DNA from: Tanypteryx hageni
Lineage: Eukaryota; Arthropoda; Insecta; Odonata; Petaluridae
Assembly: GCA_028673005.1 (NCBI GenBank)
Contig: CM054116.1
Span: 129,743,547-129,807,546, forward strand
DNA: 64,000 bases
Direction: 5' to 3'
The notes beneath the pieces are model-generated. The model was not told where the DNA came from. It ran no database searches and saw only the letters and a program-made list of their open reading frames with translations. The translations under genes and the position numbers were made by a program. Position 1 is the first letter of the stretch, and every line of letters starts with the position of its first letter. Positions 12,039-23,800 of the stretch are shown here, in pieces.

Positions 12039-13138
12039 TAAATAGCGAAAGTGACAAGGCACAACTCTCAAAAACAGTCGACATTTATGCGTTTAAAAAA
12101 GTAAAAAAAATACTTGCAGAGTTTCTTCTTCCATTACTTGCCACTTGATAGAAATCTCCGTATATTCCACCTTAAACACTGATTTAAGAAGTCGGTTTGG
12201 CTGACGGAATGCACGAGATTGTAATACGGTGTATCTTTTTATAATTCATTGATTTAAATTGTTGTTGCAGTCATCATCATTTCGTTTCATTTCGTTACTA
12301 AGTGAACCTCATATTCACAGACGAGTCGTAGGTAATTGCAAGATAAATCAATCTCCTATGTGACTGCTCGGTTAAACATGCAGATTTCTGACTGACTTCG
12401 CAAAAGTCTTTGCGGGTACCACTAGATAGTTATATTTATTCTCGTGCACGCAACATTTGGAATATGGAGGGAAATGGATTATCTACGACGAATAAATGTA
12501 CGTAAATCCATCTATTTTCTTTACGTATACACAGCGTTTGTAAGTGAAAAGAAATGGGTAATTTAAGACGAAGGTATTACGTGAACATACAGATTATATT
12601 ACAACTATTCGAGTAAGATATGTTTTAAGTAATAGTCGATTGTATTATTAATTACAATTGATTAGGAAATTAGTCGGTGAATCAATTTCAGTTCGTAGAC
12701 ATTAAACTAAGCCATTAATATTTTATTTTTTGACATGACTACATGAATCTTAAAGAACGTCTCTGCCTTTTATATATGCACGCATGATGTGCGCATCTTT
12801 CCACTCTTCTTTATTTACTCCATACCTATTAAAGGGGGAAAGTATTGTTTTAATGAAAAAAATCGATTTCGAGATTTCAACGGAAATACACGTTTTGATG
12901 TCCCCTGAACACGTTTTCACCATTTTCTTGATGATGTATGTGTGATGGTGTGTATGTGATAGAAATATTATGGATGCTCTAACTAAAAAACTATTAATCT
13001 TGACGACGCGAAATTTCATATATGATATATTCGTTAAAGAGACAGGAGTTGATTAGTTTTCGGTACAAATCGGTAAACCGGAAATGGGTATTTACTCTTG
13101 TCACATCCGATTTTTTTAAAATAATTGCATTAATCTTA

Positions 13139-13162
13139 GATGATGATGATGATGATGATGAT
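13139..13162. repeat. (GAT)n microsatellite
   Basis: A run of about eight GAT trinucleotides at the inner edge of the right inverted arm. Confidence 0.9.
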
Positions 13163-13169
13163 ATTTCCG

Positions 13170-13633
13170 GTATATAACAAATACTATCGCACCGGGGAAT
13201 TTGATAAAACCGATGAAATCGTCCATCCGAAATTCGTAAATCCACTTCTACTATTAAAACTAATTACGCAGCGAGTTTGCTTCAACCTTCCCCCAACAAC
13301 CCCTCACTTGGACCAAAAAAAAAACAATTCCATGGGTCTGCTTACGTTATCATCACGATGTAAGAATGACTGTTAAATAACAATGGCGAATTATAATAGT
13401 ACGTTCAAACGATCGCCCGAGACGCGGAATAATCTTTGTTAACTCCGGTCGATACGCAAGAATACGTCGTATTTTATACAGTAATATACCCTGAAGGCTG
13501 AGGTGGCGTCGCGACAGGAATACATATTCACCGACTGACATAACATTCACGTAGATAGGAAGTTCAAATTCAGTCTGCCGCGAAAGCGACGCCGCTCAAA
13601 TTGTTGGAACACTTTTGGAAATGAGTGTACATT
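13170..13633 (-). repeat. Right arm of the 2.06-kb inverted-repeat element
   Basis: This is the reverse complement of 11575-12038, including the shared frame on the minus strand (13353-13550). Similarity stops close to the inner boundary, next to a (GAT)n run. The roughly 1.1 kb between the arms has no recognisable transposase. No clear target-site duplication flanks the outer ends. Confidence 0.8.
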
Positions 13634-13639
13634 GAACAC

Positions 13640-16600
13640 GATGCTACTTTTTTATTTACCAAGGATATAGGCGTCTAATGAAATAATTCTAATATGAGTG
13701 GTTATTGAATGTGTTTGTAGACGGTGTGGTATTTTTACGTGGCGGTATGAAGTATGCAAGGGAACTGCGTCCTAGAGAAGAAGAATGCTCGAGTGATTCG
13801 TTCGAGACAAATAGGATTTAAAAAGAGAGAGAATAAGAGACAGAGAGGAAATGAAATCCACTCTTGTGTTTCGGATCTTTAGTCGAACAAGGAGAACCGG
13901 GACGAAGGACGGTCTCTCACACTCTGACACTCAGTTATGTCCAGGTTAAATTTTTAATAAAATATTTTCATGTAGTAGACTCCTGAAGCTTTAAATAATG
14001 ACAAACTTGCTAGTACTTATATAAGGCGTTTTTTGTAATTAAATTTACTAGGTTGCAGTCATATCCAGACGTTTTTGATAAAATGCAAACGGCTATAGTG
14101 AACGAGCGGCAGATAGGGGCGAATCTACTAATGAACTCAACGAAAAATTGATTAGTTTTTAACATAGATTTTATATTTAGTATTTTTTGAAATGTGACTG
14201 AATGGAAAATTAACCATAATTAGTTTCTCACCTAGCGGAAACTTAGGTAACCATAAAGACCTATAAGCTCTTATATAATTTTGCTTAAAAATCTTGTTTA
14301 TCTGCATCAAATACGCAGTAGTATTTTAATTCTAAATAATTGCCGAATACAATTGATTTTACAAGATTAACTCATATATTAATGACATACATTTACTAGC
14401 ATATTTAAGGATAGAGATGATAAAATGTTTTGCTAAATCATTAATTACATTTAATTTAGAGAAAGCGTTTTGATTATACGGAAGAAAAAACGAAAATTAT
14501 AAGTGGCTTTTATGTAACAGGTTTTCATTAATTTTTCTTTCATATCATTATGAGGTAGGTATTTATCTCAATAAAAGTTGGCATATGGTAGTAGAAGTAA
14601 TATTTTCAGATAAATTGTCGATGGCATCTCTGAACAGAGAAATGGAACGATATATCTTTAATAAATTATATAAATTAGTAACCCTTAAAAGCAGCTTTCG
14701 CTTGCTTTAAAATTCTATAAAATAAATAAATTTCTTACGGGAACGTTCGTCACACTTTGAGGCGGGAGAGGAGGAGCAGTATTTCGTATTTATACTTTAC
14801 ATATAATATATGATTATTTTCGAAATTTTTATTGATAGAATTAGATAAGAAATTAGTTTGTTTTTAAATATTCAACAGTTTAAATTAAGATAAAATCTCT
14901 TTAAATACAATGTTGACCATCGTTGTGTCAGGGTGGATTGCAAGAGCAAAATGTAGATTATCTCGTTTAGTTACTCTGGACACGGCGACATGACAAAAAA
15001 AATTTTCTTTTTTAAGTAAATTCCAATTTTCTTACTGGAAACTGACGTCTCTGTCACTCAAAAGGAAAATCGGTATCGGTAGGTTGAAGAGTGATACGTG
15101 GAATTAAAGCAATTGAAAAGCATTGGACTCGTTGCCATGGTAGTTAATGTTTTTCATTGTTAGAAACTTGAAAAAATACCCTTATTTTCTCATTAAAAAC
15201 ACATTTTTACGCCGATTCGTCTCGGATTCGATTAAAAAAATCAAACTAATTTTTTCATCCAGAGAACGGTTTATGTCTCGACTTTGTTTCTTAGTTGTAA
15301 CTAATTAAAAAAAACAAATTTATATAGCCCTGTGCCGTTTTCAATGTATTTCTTATGGGTGTTTAAAATCGGACATTGGGGTCAAACACACCCCTTAAAT
15401 ATAAATATTTCTGGAGTTTCGATTTTTTTCAGAGGTTGTATCCCATGACCTATCTTTCATCCAAATTTCAGCTCTGTATCAGTTCTAGAAGTACCTTTTT
15501 TTAGGTTTTAATCCTATATTTTGAAGCGTTACTTGACGGAGAAGGTTTTGCAATTTATTATAGAGACATATCCTACCGATTTAAAGATTTTATAAAAGTG
15601 ATGCTTTTAATAAAGCTAAAATATTTTCCAAAATATTTTCGTAAACGAACATACTGATGGGTGACTAAATTTATGAGTAACATTCTAAATGGGTTCATCT
15701 TTTTCAAAATACACGTATTTTGGCCTTTTAAGCAATGCATTCACATTGACGACGGTGTACATTATGCCACCAGTTCCCATTCTATTTCAACTGTTTTCGT
15801 GAGTGTCATCGGATTTGCAGTTTATAATATTAAATACCACAATTGTTCTCATTTCCTTGTTTAGTAAAGTAACTGAGATATGTAGACGGCGTAAGCGGTG
15901 TATGAAATTTAGGAATCAAATTCTCTTCATAAATCAACCCAAAGATTCAAATCAATTGGCGTGCGTTGTACAGAATGCAGCGCACAGACGACCTACAATA
16001 TTATAGAGTTATTTTTGTGACAGCATTGAAATGGGGAAGCATTCCTCGCGACAACTAAAATTAGAGATGGTTGTGAATAGCGTATTTATTTGACGTTATC
16101 TCCCTCCCGTTGGCGTCATTATTATTGCTTTAACGAAACGACCTTCGAAAACATATATTTATTAAATGCATTTTTGGCAAAAACTCACTAAATGCACGTT
16201 CTGACTTGAAATTTCTTTATATTTCTAAATTAAAACTCATTAAATGTCTATATAGTCATATTTCAGAGGTTATTAAAAGTTAAAAATCATTAAGTATGCT
16301 TTTTTACTAAACATATGAGGAAAAATAATTAAAACAGTTAGTGATTTTTTCCAATTATTAAACGTAGTTAATTAATTTTATCTCTACAACCACGGTATAT
16401 TACATTACATACACGTAATGTTTTAATCGATGCAAATATATCCATTGCAATAATTACGACATCTTACATTAGTAGGCAGCAATCGTTAAGTTTCCGCTTA
16501 GTGACCGGATGATATGATATTTGTTGTAAGTTTGCCTCGCTTATTATTACTGATACTTTGTTGATAATTTTTATATGTAACAGACAATAATTTAAAACGG

Positions 16601-17460
16601 TCGAATTGAAAGTGACAATATCCATGGAAGGTGGTCTTAATAGAGTCGCACAAATAATACCCTCTTAACCCTTTTTATTTCGTAAATATGCACTTTATCT
16701 CGAATAAGACTCACTTTAGTCTGGAATTTCACCGTGTCCGGACGTTTCACCTTATTTTGGCCGATTTATTTAATTGTAATAACGACTGCTTCCTCAAACA
16801 AAAATTTCACGCTCAGCAGTCACTTATTTTTCTATCTACCACGCGGAAATGAAAAGCAGCGCAATGCGTTCAACGCTAAACTATCCAATTTGCGTATTTA
16901 TGAATTCCAGCAACTGCGCTTCATTTTCGGTTCTCCCAGGAAATACAGATTAAATCCAAATAGCCAACATTTGACTAACGCCATTCATAAAATGAGAAAA
17001 ATTTGGCAAATATATAACAATAAGTCTGTTACTGTACAGCAGAAATTTCACCAAATTGGCTGTTAAATGGGTTAAATTCCTCAAATAATTCTGGGTCAGA
17101 TTTTGCCAAATAGTTTTAATATCAAGCTTTAAAGAAACGAACATAAAATTCTTAATTAAAATTCACTGAATTACGAGAATGATGTAAAATCTTGCCGTAC
17201 TTTATTACACAGCAGGTATTTTGCGATCTCACACCAGGAGTCACTTGTGCGAACGACTGGTCCTCTTAAGCCCTCATGCAAACACTAAAAGCAACTTATT
17301 CTATTACATTTTTAAAAATTGGTAAGATAATTACTTTAAAATATGACTGAAGTGAAGCATTTTTATACGGCAACGATTTCGTCATATTTAGAGAAATTTT
17401 ACTAAGTTAATAGCATTACAAATAACGACGGGGTTGGTGTATTTCAGTTCTACTTTATGT
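13640..17460. other. Intronic AT-rich sequence
   Basis: No exon or intact mobile element is recognisable. A segment at about 15340-15500 contains wording (GGGGTCAAACACACCCCTTAA, then 'ccaaatttcagct') that resembles non-coding repeat DNA near 41330. It may be an old repeat copy. Confidence 0.4.
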
Positions 17461-17630
17461 AGACTAAAAGCCCATTATAACGAGATTTCGTAAAATGAAA
17501 ACATTATCCTTAAGGCTAACTTCTGATTATATTTGAATGCCAAATTTGATGTCCTTAGATTTTCTATATAACCGATTTTTCATTATAGCCAGTTTTCGCT
17601 ACCAGAGATTGTTACTGTATATCTCTCTTT
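17460..17630. repeat. Possible pogo/Tc1-type non-autonomous fragment
   Basis: The left side carries CATTATAACGAGATTTCG. The right side read on the minus strand carries CAGTAACAATCTCTGG and then TATAATGAAAAATCGGTTAT. Alternating 'TATAACGA' words of this kind are typical of pogo/Tc1-like terminal regions in insects. Ends and target duplications are not clear. Confidence 0.3.
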
Positions 17631-19200
17631 TTTTCAATGAGTTTTCTTAAAAAGGGTTTTAATTAAATTTTATATAATTAAAAATAAATATTTCCTTAAT
17701 CTTCTAAAATATAGGAACGAATCAACATTAATTGAGTAAGCTGTTGAAGTGTGTGGCTTTTCATCATTCTATAGGCAATGAAAAAAGTTTCAAATTTCAG
17801 AAGGCTTTAGTTTACTTACTTTATTGTAGGCAACTGAAGAAAAACCAACAAAAACTTTATACAAACGCGAGAATAATATTTTAGCAATGGTTAAAAAAAT
17901 GCTTCAATTTTTTCTTGCTAAGGGAATCAACAGTCAGATTTTCGAATTGGTAATTGACTGATTCACCTCGGGAGAAAACTTCGTTTTGACTGCCGTGAGT
18001 TTGAGGAAATATTGGCAAAAAGTTGAAGATGAAAGTTTAAAGGAAACAAAGCAGAATAAATCTAAAATTTAAGAAATTTTTGCCTTGAATTAAAGAACAA
18101 AAATGATTCGATCCAAATGTCTGGCGTATACTCGAGTGTTTTAATTTCAAAATTATCATGAAATAATCTGCTAGGTAGGAGGTTTGGACAATTAAATAAG
18201 ACGAGAATTTACAAAGTGGGAAGATTAGAGGTTATTGAGGAGAGAGAGTGGATGGAGGAAAGAGATTAATTCACGCTGAATGCATTGAAAGTTTGACAAT
18301 ATTCGTGAAATTATATGTAGAAGTTAACTGCATTTTTTTAAAAACAAATTATCCGCTGAGTATTTTACTAGGAGTCTCTTGATGTTTTTCAAAGGCACGT
18401 GAGCAAATAATGATAAATAACCCACAAAAACGGATTCCGATAATATTTCGGTCTAAGAGCAGCACTCTGAATACATGCAGCTCCAAGTGAAACTTAAAAC
18501 ATATAAACTTTGTAATTTATACATCACGTTAACAAAGCATTTCTATTTTCTTTAAAAGCAATTATTTAACTCCTTGTTTGGAAGTATCACTACTGGTTTA
18601 TAAAGTTCTTGAAGTGGTCGTTGTTGGTGGAAATGTTGAAGACCACTGGTTTCAAATTGATTACCATGGAGTATTGAGTAAACTCTTAGTCAATAGTAAT
18701 TAAACTTAAGCTTAGAGAATACAATTGTATTGGAGAATTTCGACCACATTCTTACGCCATATGAACAAAAAGATCACTGGCCTACTTATGATTACCAGGT
18801 ATTGGATGAGAATTTGAAGAAAAATTGCATGGAGGTTAAGGTTTATGATTCTAATTAGCTAGATCGTTTTGTGTAATATTTTCCAAACTTAAAAATAATA
18901 TAGCAAGCAGACCAATATGATGTTATTTTGATATTACAATTGGTCGAACAAATTTACTCTTCTGCGTCGAAGGAGGAGTCTTGAGAAAATGTCCTTAGCT
19001 TTAGCAGGCAAAGACTAGGAATAAACTTAAAGGAGAAGTAAATTTCATTTTATTGAAGTAATGTCTTCTCATAGAACTATCGGTAATTTATTGATATATA
19101 TCTGGAATATATAAAACGACAGTATAAATATTCACTGTGTTTTATGAAAATTCTCAAAAGATAATCATGAATTTTCGGAATTGGGTAAAACTACGCTACG
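17631..19200. other. Intronic AT-rich sequence
   Basis: No coding or terminal-repeat signal is recognised. The words GACCACTGGTTTCAA and ATTACCATGG near 18650 recur loosely near 60760, inside the piggyBac-like element. This hints at an old shared repeat, but the match is short. Confidence 0.35.
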
Positions 19201-19203
19201 AGT

Positions 19204-19400
19204 TTCGCGCGGTTTGGCGGGAGGGGAGATTGGTTTGGGTGAGGGGAGTGATGGGGGAGAAGTGGCGGGAAGGGAGTGGTGGGAGTGGAGTGGTGGGAGG
19301 GAAGGGGTGGAAGGGGACATTGGTTGGGGTGAGGGGATTGGCGGGAGGGGAGATTGTTTGGAGTGAGGGGAGCGGTGTTGTGGTGCGGCAGAGGTGAGCA
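19204..19400 (+). repeat. G-rich tract with two roughly 124-bp-spaced repeats
   Basis: The plus strand is a dense series of GGG and GGGG runs. A block beginning TTGGCGGGAGGGGAGATTG occurs near 19213 and again near 19337, in each case followed by a GAGGGGAG word. Closely spaced G-runs fit the general pattern for intramolecular G-quadruplexes. The long frames through the tract are low-complexity and are not genes. Confidence 0.75.
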
Positions 19401-19546
19401 TCGTCCGGAAGGCGTGCGTAAGCGGTGCTGGTGAGATCGTTGGATTGGTGCTGCTGTAGGAACGGACCCGATCGAGGAGGTGGTGGTGCGGGATGAGGAG
19501 ATGTAGGGACAGCTTATTGACGGTTTCCTGATAAGAGGGTTTAACC

Positions 19547-19867
19547 CAGTGTTTCCCAACTTTTTTCGCCATGTGACCCAACTGGCTTTTGGCCTGGCAT
19601 GTCATGGCCTAGAGTCTGACTCAAGCGCGCCACAAAACACAAGTGAATAAGTTGTCAGTAACTGCCAGAAACCAAACACTACGCAGAACACAGTATGACT
19701 CATGCAAGTTGCATACTGTGTTCCGCCATATTTGTCAGGTACAACTCGCAAATGGTGTGGCCATATGCCTGTCAAGAAAAAAGAAGAATTGGGCAGTATC
19801 TGTGGCCAACCTGGTAAACGTGCTGTGGCCCGTCAGTGGGCCATGACCCACGATTTGGGAACCCCTG
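19547..19867. mobile_element. Non-autonomous hAT-type element
   Basis: The ends are CAGTGTTTCCCAA on the left and TTGGGAACCCCTG on the right. As inverted repeats they match at 11 of 13 positions and follow the CAGTG…TTCCCAA pattern of hAT elements. Flanking 8-mers GTTTAACC (19539-19546) and GTTTATCC (19868-19875) agree at 7 of 8 positions, the duplication length expected for hAT. The 321-bp interior has no transposase, so it depended on an autonomous partner. Confidence 0.8.
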
Positions 19868-20144
19868 GTTTATCCGATGTTCCATCTCGCCGTGTCGAGC
19901 TATGAGACCCTTTAAAAAACGAACTCTAGAGCATAAAAACAATCGAACTTCGCATTAAAAAATCAGCGTCGCCTACTTAGTTCAGCTTTTCCTCAATCCA
20001 AGGAAGCACCAAAATCATAGTCCGCAACAAACGAATGAGGAACATAAGAGAAAGTGTGGGTGGTCGATGTCGAATGGATCCAGGAAGTTTGGTACTGGTC
20101 GATTGACACATAGACTGTGTCTTCCTGCCATTTGGGAGGAGGCA

Positions 20145-20317
20145 GAGAAAGACAGGGAGGGAGAGAAGGAGGTAGAGAAGGAGGTAGAGAGGGAGGGAGA
20201 GAGGGAGGGAGGGAGGGAGAGAGGGAGGGAGAAAGAAAGGGAGAGAGGAAGAGGGAGGGAGAGGGTGGAAGAGAGAGAGAGAGAGAGAGAGAGGAAGAAA
20301 GGAAGAGAGAGTGAGGC
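20145..20317 (+). repeat. GA-rich purine tract
   Basis: An almost pure A/G tract of GGGAGGGAGA and GAGAGAGA type. Open frames on both strands here are composition artefacts. Confidence 0.9.
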
Positions 20318-20371
20318 ATATCAGCTTGGGTGATGGATGGCTAAACTGTATCTAGTGATAAAAATGTTAGA

Positions 20372-20593
20372 GAGAAACCTCCTCATAACCATAAAAATAA
20401 AAATTAAAAAAGAATTACACAAATACACACCGGTTTAGGGGAAATCATTCCACGCCCGGTACCGAAAACTCATACATCCTCACACACTCCGGGTTTAGCG
20501 GAACTACTCCTGGCGTGGAATAATTTCCCCTAAACCGGTGTGTATTTGTATACTTCTTTTTTAATATTAGTTTTTATGGTTATAAGGTTTCTT
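20372..20593. mobile_element. Palindromic fold-back element
   Basis: The left arm (about 20374-20456) and right arm (about 20512-20591) are inverted copies. They share GAAACCT at the outer end, then ATAACC, a run ending TACACAAATACACACCGG, GTTTAGGGGAAAT and TTCCACGCC at the inner end. A loop of about 55 bp separates them. This is the layout of a small fold-back MITE, 220 bp long and about 300 bp from the exon at 20897. No target duplication is clear. Confidence 0.75.
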
Positions 20594-20896
20594 CTTTTTC
20601 ATTTTTTATTTTAATTAACCATAAGGCTCCAAAATTTAATTTTTGTATCTACTGAGATGAACGAAAAAGAGTTCTAAAAGAAGAAGAGACCTTTTCTGGA
20701 GGCAATAGTGGCCAATCTGATTGGATTAGTCGGCTTATTGCGTTGAAGTGTCGTCGATATCGACCGTACTGGACTTTTGTTCCCGAGGAATTATTCGCAT
20801 TCCTTACCTCACGCTAATATATTTGCTTCCTGGCTTCCCTTGACTGAGGTAGTTCCTGTTTTGGTGCTTTTGAGGCGTCGCACGCGAGGTACTTAC

Positions 20897-21028
20897 AGTG
20901 GACGTGCACGATGAATCTCTTGGAGACGGAGGGCGGCACCCCGTTGGAGGCGATGCAAAGGTATGCTCCCATGTCGGAGCGCTGGACATTGCTCAGCTGA
21001 AGCGTCTCTCCGTCGAAGGTTCGGATGA
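20897..21028 (-). CDS. Internal exon, lachesin/DIP-like Ig-superfamily cell-adhesion protein (end of an Ig domain)
   Basis: This is a 132-bp exon, phase 1 at both ends. On the minus strand the acceptor is GTGGACAG|TCATCCG, with a CTGAC word about 18 nt upstream that could be the branch point. The donor is CACT|GTAAGTACC, an excellent consensus. The translation starts (x)IRTFDGETLQLSNVQRSDM and continues GAYLCIASNGVPPSVSKRF, then IVHVH. The last base joins the next exon to make Phe. 'DMGAYLCIASNGVPPSVSKR' is a hallmark of the second Ig domain of lachesin and DIP proteins, with the F-strand Tyr-x-Cys and the inter-domain linker. Exons for the first domain and the first half of this one should lie to the right and were not recognised. 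The acceptor is the least certain boundary, because the main pyrimidine tract lies more than 50 nt upstream. Confidence 0.87.
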
Positions 21029-22440
21029 CTGTCCACGAGATGTCAGTCCGATCGAGGATACCAAATCCGGGTGAGATCGGCGATAGGAAACAAGATGGAA
21101 AGAAGTATAAAAAGCGATTTTAAATAAACAGACCAAATAAATGAATTTCTTTCAATGTTTGATAGAAATAAATTTCCATTTAATTCTTGAGCCTTATTTG
21201 GTAAATCGGAAAATTGCCAGTGAAGGGAAGTGAAAATACATAAGGGTATATACTCACCCGTTTATAGAGGTTTTGCATACTACGACGGTTCGGCCATAGT
21301 AGTAATCATATATAAGTATGAAAAATATTTTTTTTAATTAAAATTTGATATTCTCTGTATAAATTGGTAATTATGTTGATGAAATTATGAATAAGAACTT
21401 TCTAAGTAAATTTGTTTACTTTTTCTACTGAACATATTAAAAAAATGTTAATAAAATGGGTTCAAAATATTATCTGCATCGCCTTGGGTCTGAAATTCAA
21501 ATGATAATTTGTATATCTAATAACAACAAAAAGATTTGGAAAACTAGCTGCGCATTTCATCTAAAAATCGGCTAGCCGCATTGGTGATTAACACATGACG
21601 AAACCTTGTAAGAATCTCAGAATATTGAAATCTGGTGTCGGTCAGTCACGATGGCTGATATGTTGTCAAAATACATGTCTGGTTTCCTCAATCTTTTTTA
21701 ATGATAGTTGTTTGACAATATTTGCGAATATTTGTATAATTTTATCCACTCCATTCCGAAAAATGATTTGATGAGAAGTTTGTCTCAAAATCATGCAAAT
21801 ATCGACGTATATATAATAAAAAAGAACAGCTATAAATTGCTGCACTGCAAAAGCACTCGCCTTAGGTGCAGACCATTAATTTTGAAATAAACATTTCATG
21901 GCAATTTCCGTCCGTGTGGTGCGCCTGTGTCGCTGGATTTAATTTTAGCGCGGGTTTAATCATGTGGAGAGATCGAGGGCCGAATAATGCTTTTCTGATC
22001 GACCAAAATTGTTTTGCGAGCTTCGGAAAACTGTATAAAAAACCAACTTCCCAATTCTTTGTTGTCCCACGTTGCAAAATCGGTCGCTAAAACAGCGCAA
22101 TATATTTTTTCAAGGAAAAAAGCAATGAAGACACTATGAGGCTACTCTTTTTGTAGCAAAGTCCCATTTCCTATAATTAGACGCTGCGCTTTCACGAGTG
22201 ACTTGTTTCTTCTCCCATTTTAATTAGTAAAGTTTAATTAAATAGTTTTTTCATGCGATTTTCCTCAACACATTTGTGCATTTAAAAAATGATGGACTTC
22301 AATTTCACTAGTTATAAATAATTCGTTCAAATAGCATAGTTGTTGTAGCGAAAACGACCCCTACCTAATTATTCCCCGCCACACACATTCATGGGGCGAT
22401 AGGAAAGTAAAAGGACTGAGTGGAAAACTTAATTAAAACA
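21029..22440. other. Probable intronic sequence, nothing recognised
   Basis: AT-rich DNA without an exon or mobile-element signature that I can support. Confidence 0.4.
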
Positions 22441-22457
22441 ACTTTATATTGTACAAT

Positions 22458-23112
22458 TTATTTACTGCGCTTCAAATACTCTCCTTCCGCCGTAATGCAC
22501 TTACCCCATTTTATTTTCTATTAGTCAAGGATTTGAAAAATCATTGTTTGATATTAATTGAGCATTATTTAGTTCATTATTGGACTCAAACTTGCTACCT
22601 CTCAAATATTTTTTAAATTTTGGCGAGGGAAAAAAATCGCATGGTAAATACACAGGATGAGTCATTCCAAACCCAATTCGAGTTCTAATCCTTAGATGGT
22701 TTAGAGGCGGTTTGAGCACTACGGAAAAAATTATATTGAAATTTAGGGAGGCTTGAATTTTTTACAGCATTAAGAAGTCTCTAAATTTCAATTAGATGAT
22801 ATATTGGCAAACCTGATAGCAAACGGTAGTGCGTTATCATGATGCATGATCCAACCGTGTTCAACAAGATGAGAACTTTTTTCCTTAGGTCACCAAGAGA
22901 TTAAACTTCGGGACAATGAAATAGTACTCGCTATTTTCTCCTTGACCACTTGGTACGCCAATTTTGTCCAATAAAACAATATCTATGACTTTTCCGACAC
23001 TTTGACAAACCATCCCTTTCTGAGATTCTCTGAGCGCCTCCATTGGCAGCTTTGAGGCTTCAGCTGAGGATTGAACTGGTGAAATTGCTACTCGTCATAA
23101 TTTACAACTTTT
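22458..23112 (-). pseudogene. Mariner-family transposase relic
   Basis: Reading the minus strand in shifting frames recovers a mariner-type transposase in the correct order. A decayed 'GDETW'-region remnant (YDE-stop-QFHQFNPQ) is followed by PQSCQWRRSENLRKGW, then VLLDKIGVPSGQGENSEYYF, then HGWIMHHDNA (the second catalytic Asp block). After that come CDFFPSPKFKKYLRGSKFES and the C-terminus KCITAEGEYLKRSK before a stop. The family normally reads QSSQW, HHDNAP, DLAPCDFFLFPKLK and KCI..EG.Y at these places. Several stops and frameshifts, and the lost N-terminal half, show it is dead. Terminal inverted repeats were not located. Confidence 0.8.
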
Positions 23113-23147
23113 CCAAAAACTTTGCATAGGTTGGAAGGACCTGGGGG

Positions 23148-23800
23148 TAGATTGGGTGGTATGATGTTTAGGAACTACTGGTGTATTCATCTGAGTCCAG
23201 CCGATTAGCCTCTATCCTACGCACAATGGGTATCTTAGAGGTAGTGCTATGAATAGCCAGTAAGGGAGGAGAGAAACCTGATGCATTTGCCTGCTCTTAC
23301 AAAGAACACCAGGAGGGCCTACTGCTTAACGTTCCTTCCTAAGGACGGAGTGTTGATTTGAGCGCGCTCCTAATTTTCTCGTGTTCTCTTTCCTCGTCAC
23401 CTTAGTTCCAACACGCACAAATAGGGGGCCGGAACGTCCTCGGAAAAATTCTCATTGGGATTCGAACCGGGTGTAGCTTTTTTTTAGCAGATCGTACGGT
23501 GGGGCCAATACTCTAACCACTACATCACCGGCTTCCCTTAATGGTGTATGCACGGTGGTATGGCTCAGTGGCAATCTATTGTAAGTTGGGTGGCATAAAA
23601 TGAGGGGGACATTAAATGTAAATTTGGCGGTATAAGTTATAGCGATAGCCGCCTGTCAAATGACTTAAAACCAGGGGCATTTGCTGCACGTTTGGTGGTA
23701 TATGGTTTAGGGACAAACTAATACAATGTGGGAAGTATCAAGTCAGGGGAGTATTTGTCGCAAGTTTGGTGCTATACGTTGTAGGAGCAAAATTTAAAAA
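23148..23800 (+). repeat. Diverged minisatellite, about 70-bp unit, interrupted by a SINE
   Basis: Units beginning with a GTAAGTTGGGTGG-type word start near 23581, 23618, 23686 and 23760. A further unit lies at about 23148 on the other side of the SINE. Each carries a 'TTTGGTGGTATA' core and a GGGG-containing middle. Units are well diverged, with periods of roughly 38 to 74 bp. Confidence 0.55.
23187..23541 (-). mobile_element. tRNA-derived SINE with 8-bp target duplication
   Basis: Read on the minus strand, the head is tRNA-like. An A-box-like GATGTAGTGGTTAGAG is followed about 56 nt later by a B box, GGTTCGAATCCC (23457-23468), with a short A-run inserted between them. A body of about 270 bp follows, containing GGAACGTTAAGCAGTAGGCC and TAAGAGCAGGCAAATGC, wording I associate with arthropod SINEs. 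TGGTGTAT occurs directly outside both ends (23179-23186 and 23542-23549) and fits a target duplication. RNA polymerase III would transcribe an active copy. It is not a tRNA gene, because no acceptor stem closes. Confidence 0.7.

Larger units (their letters stand above)
10620..20896 (-). other. Intron of the lachesin-like gene (inferred)
   Basis: The GT of the donor next to the 20897-21028 exon and the AG of the acceptor next to the 10500-10619 exon bound this interval. Joining them restores a TTT (Phe) codon and an uninterrupted family-consistent protein. The interval holds a 2-kb inverted-repeat element, a hAT-type element, a G-rich block, a GA-rich tract and a palindromic element. Intermediate alternative exons cannot be excluded. 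Confidence 0.75.

Noticed and set aside
16734..17066. 110-codon plus frame as a possible exon or small protein
   Set aside because: No recognisable motif, AT-rich chance composition and no consensus splice or start context.
20596..20800. A further exon between the palindromic element and the 20897 donor
   Set aside because: The donor at 20896 is strong and no acceptor/donor pair with a family-like translation is visible there.
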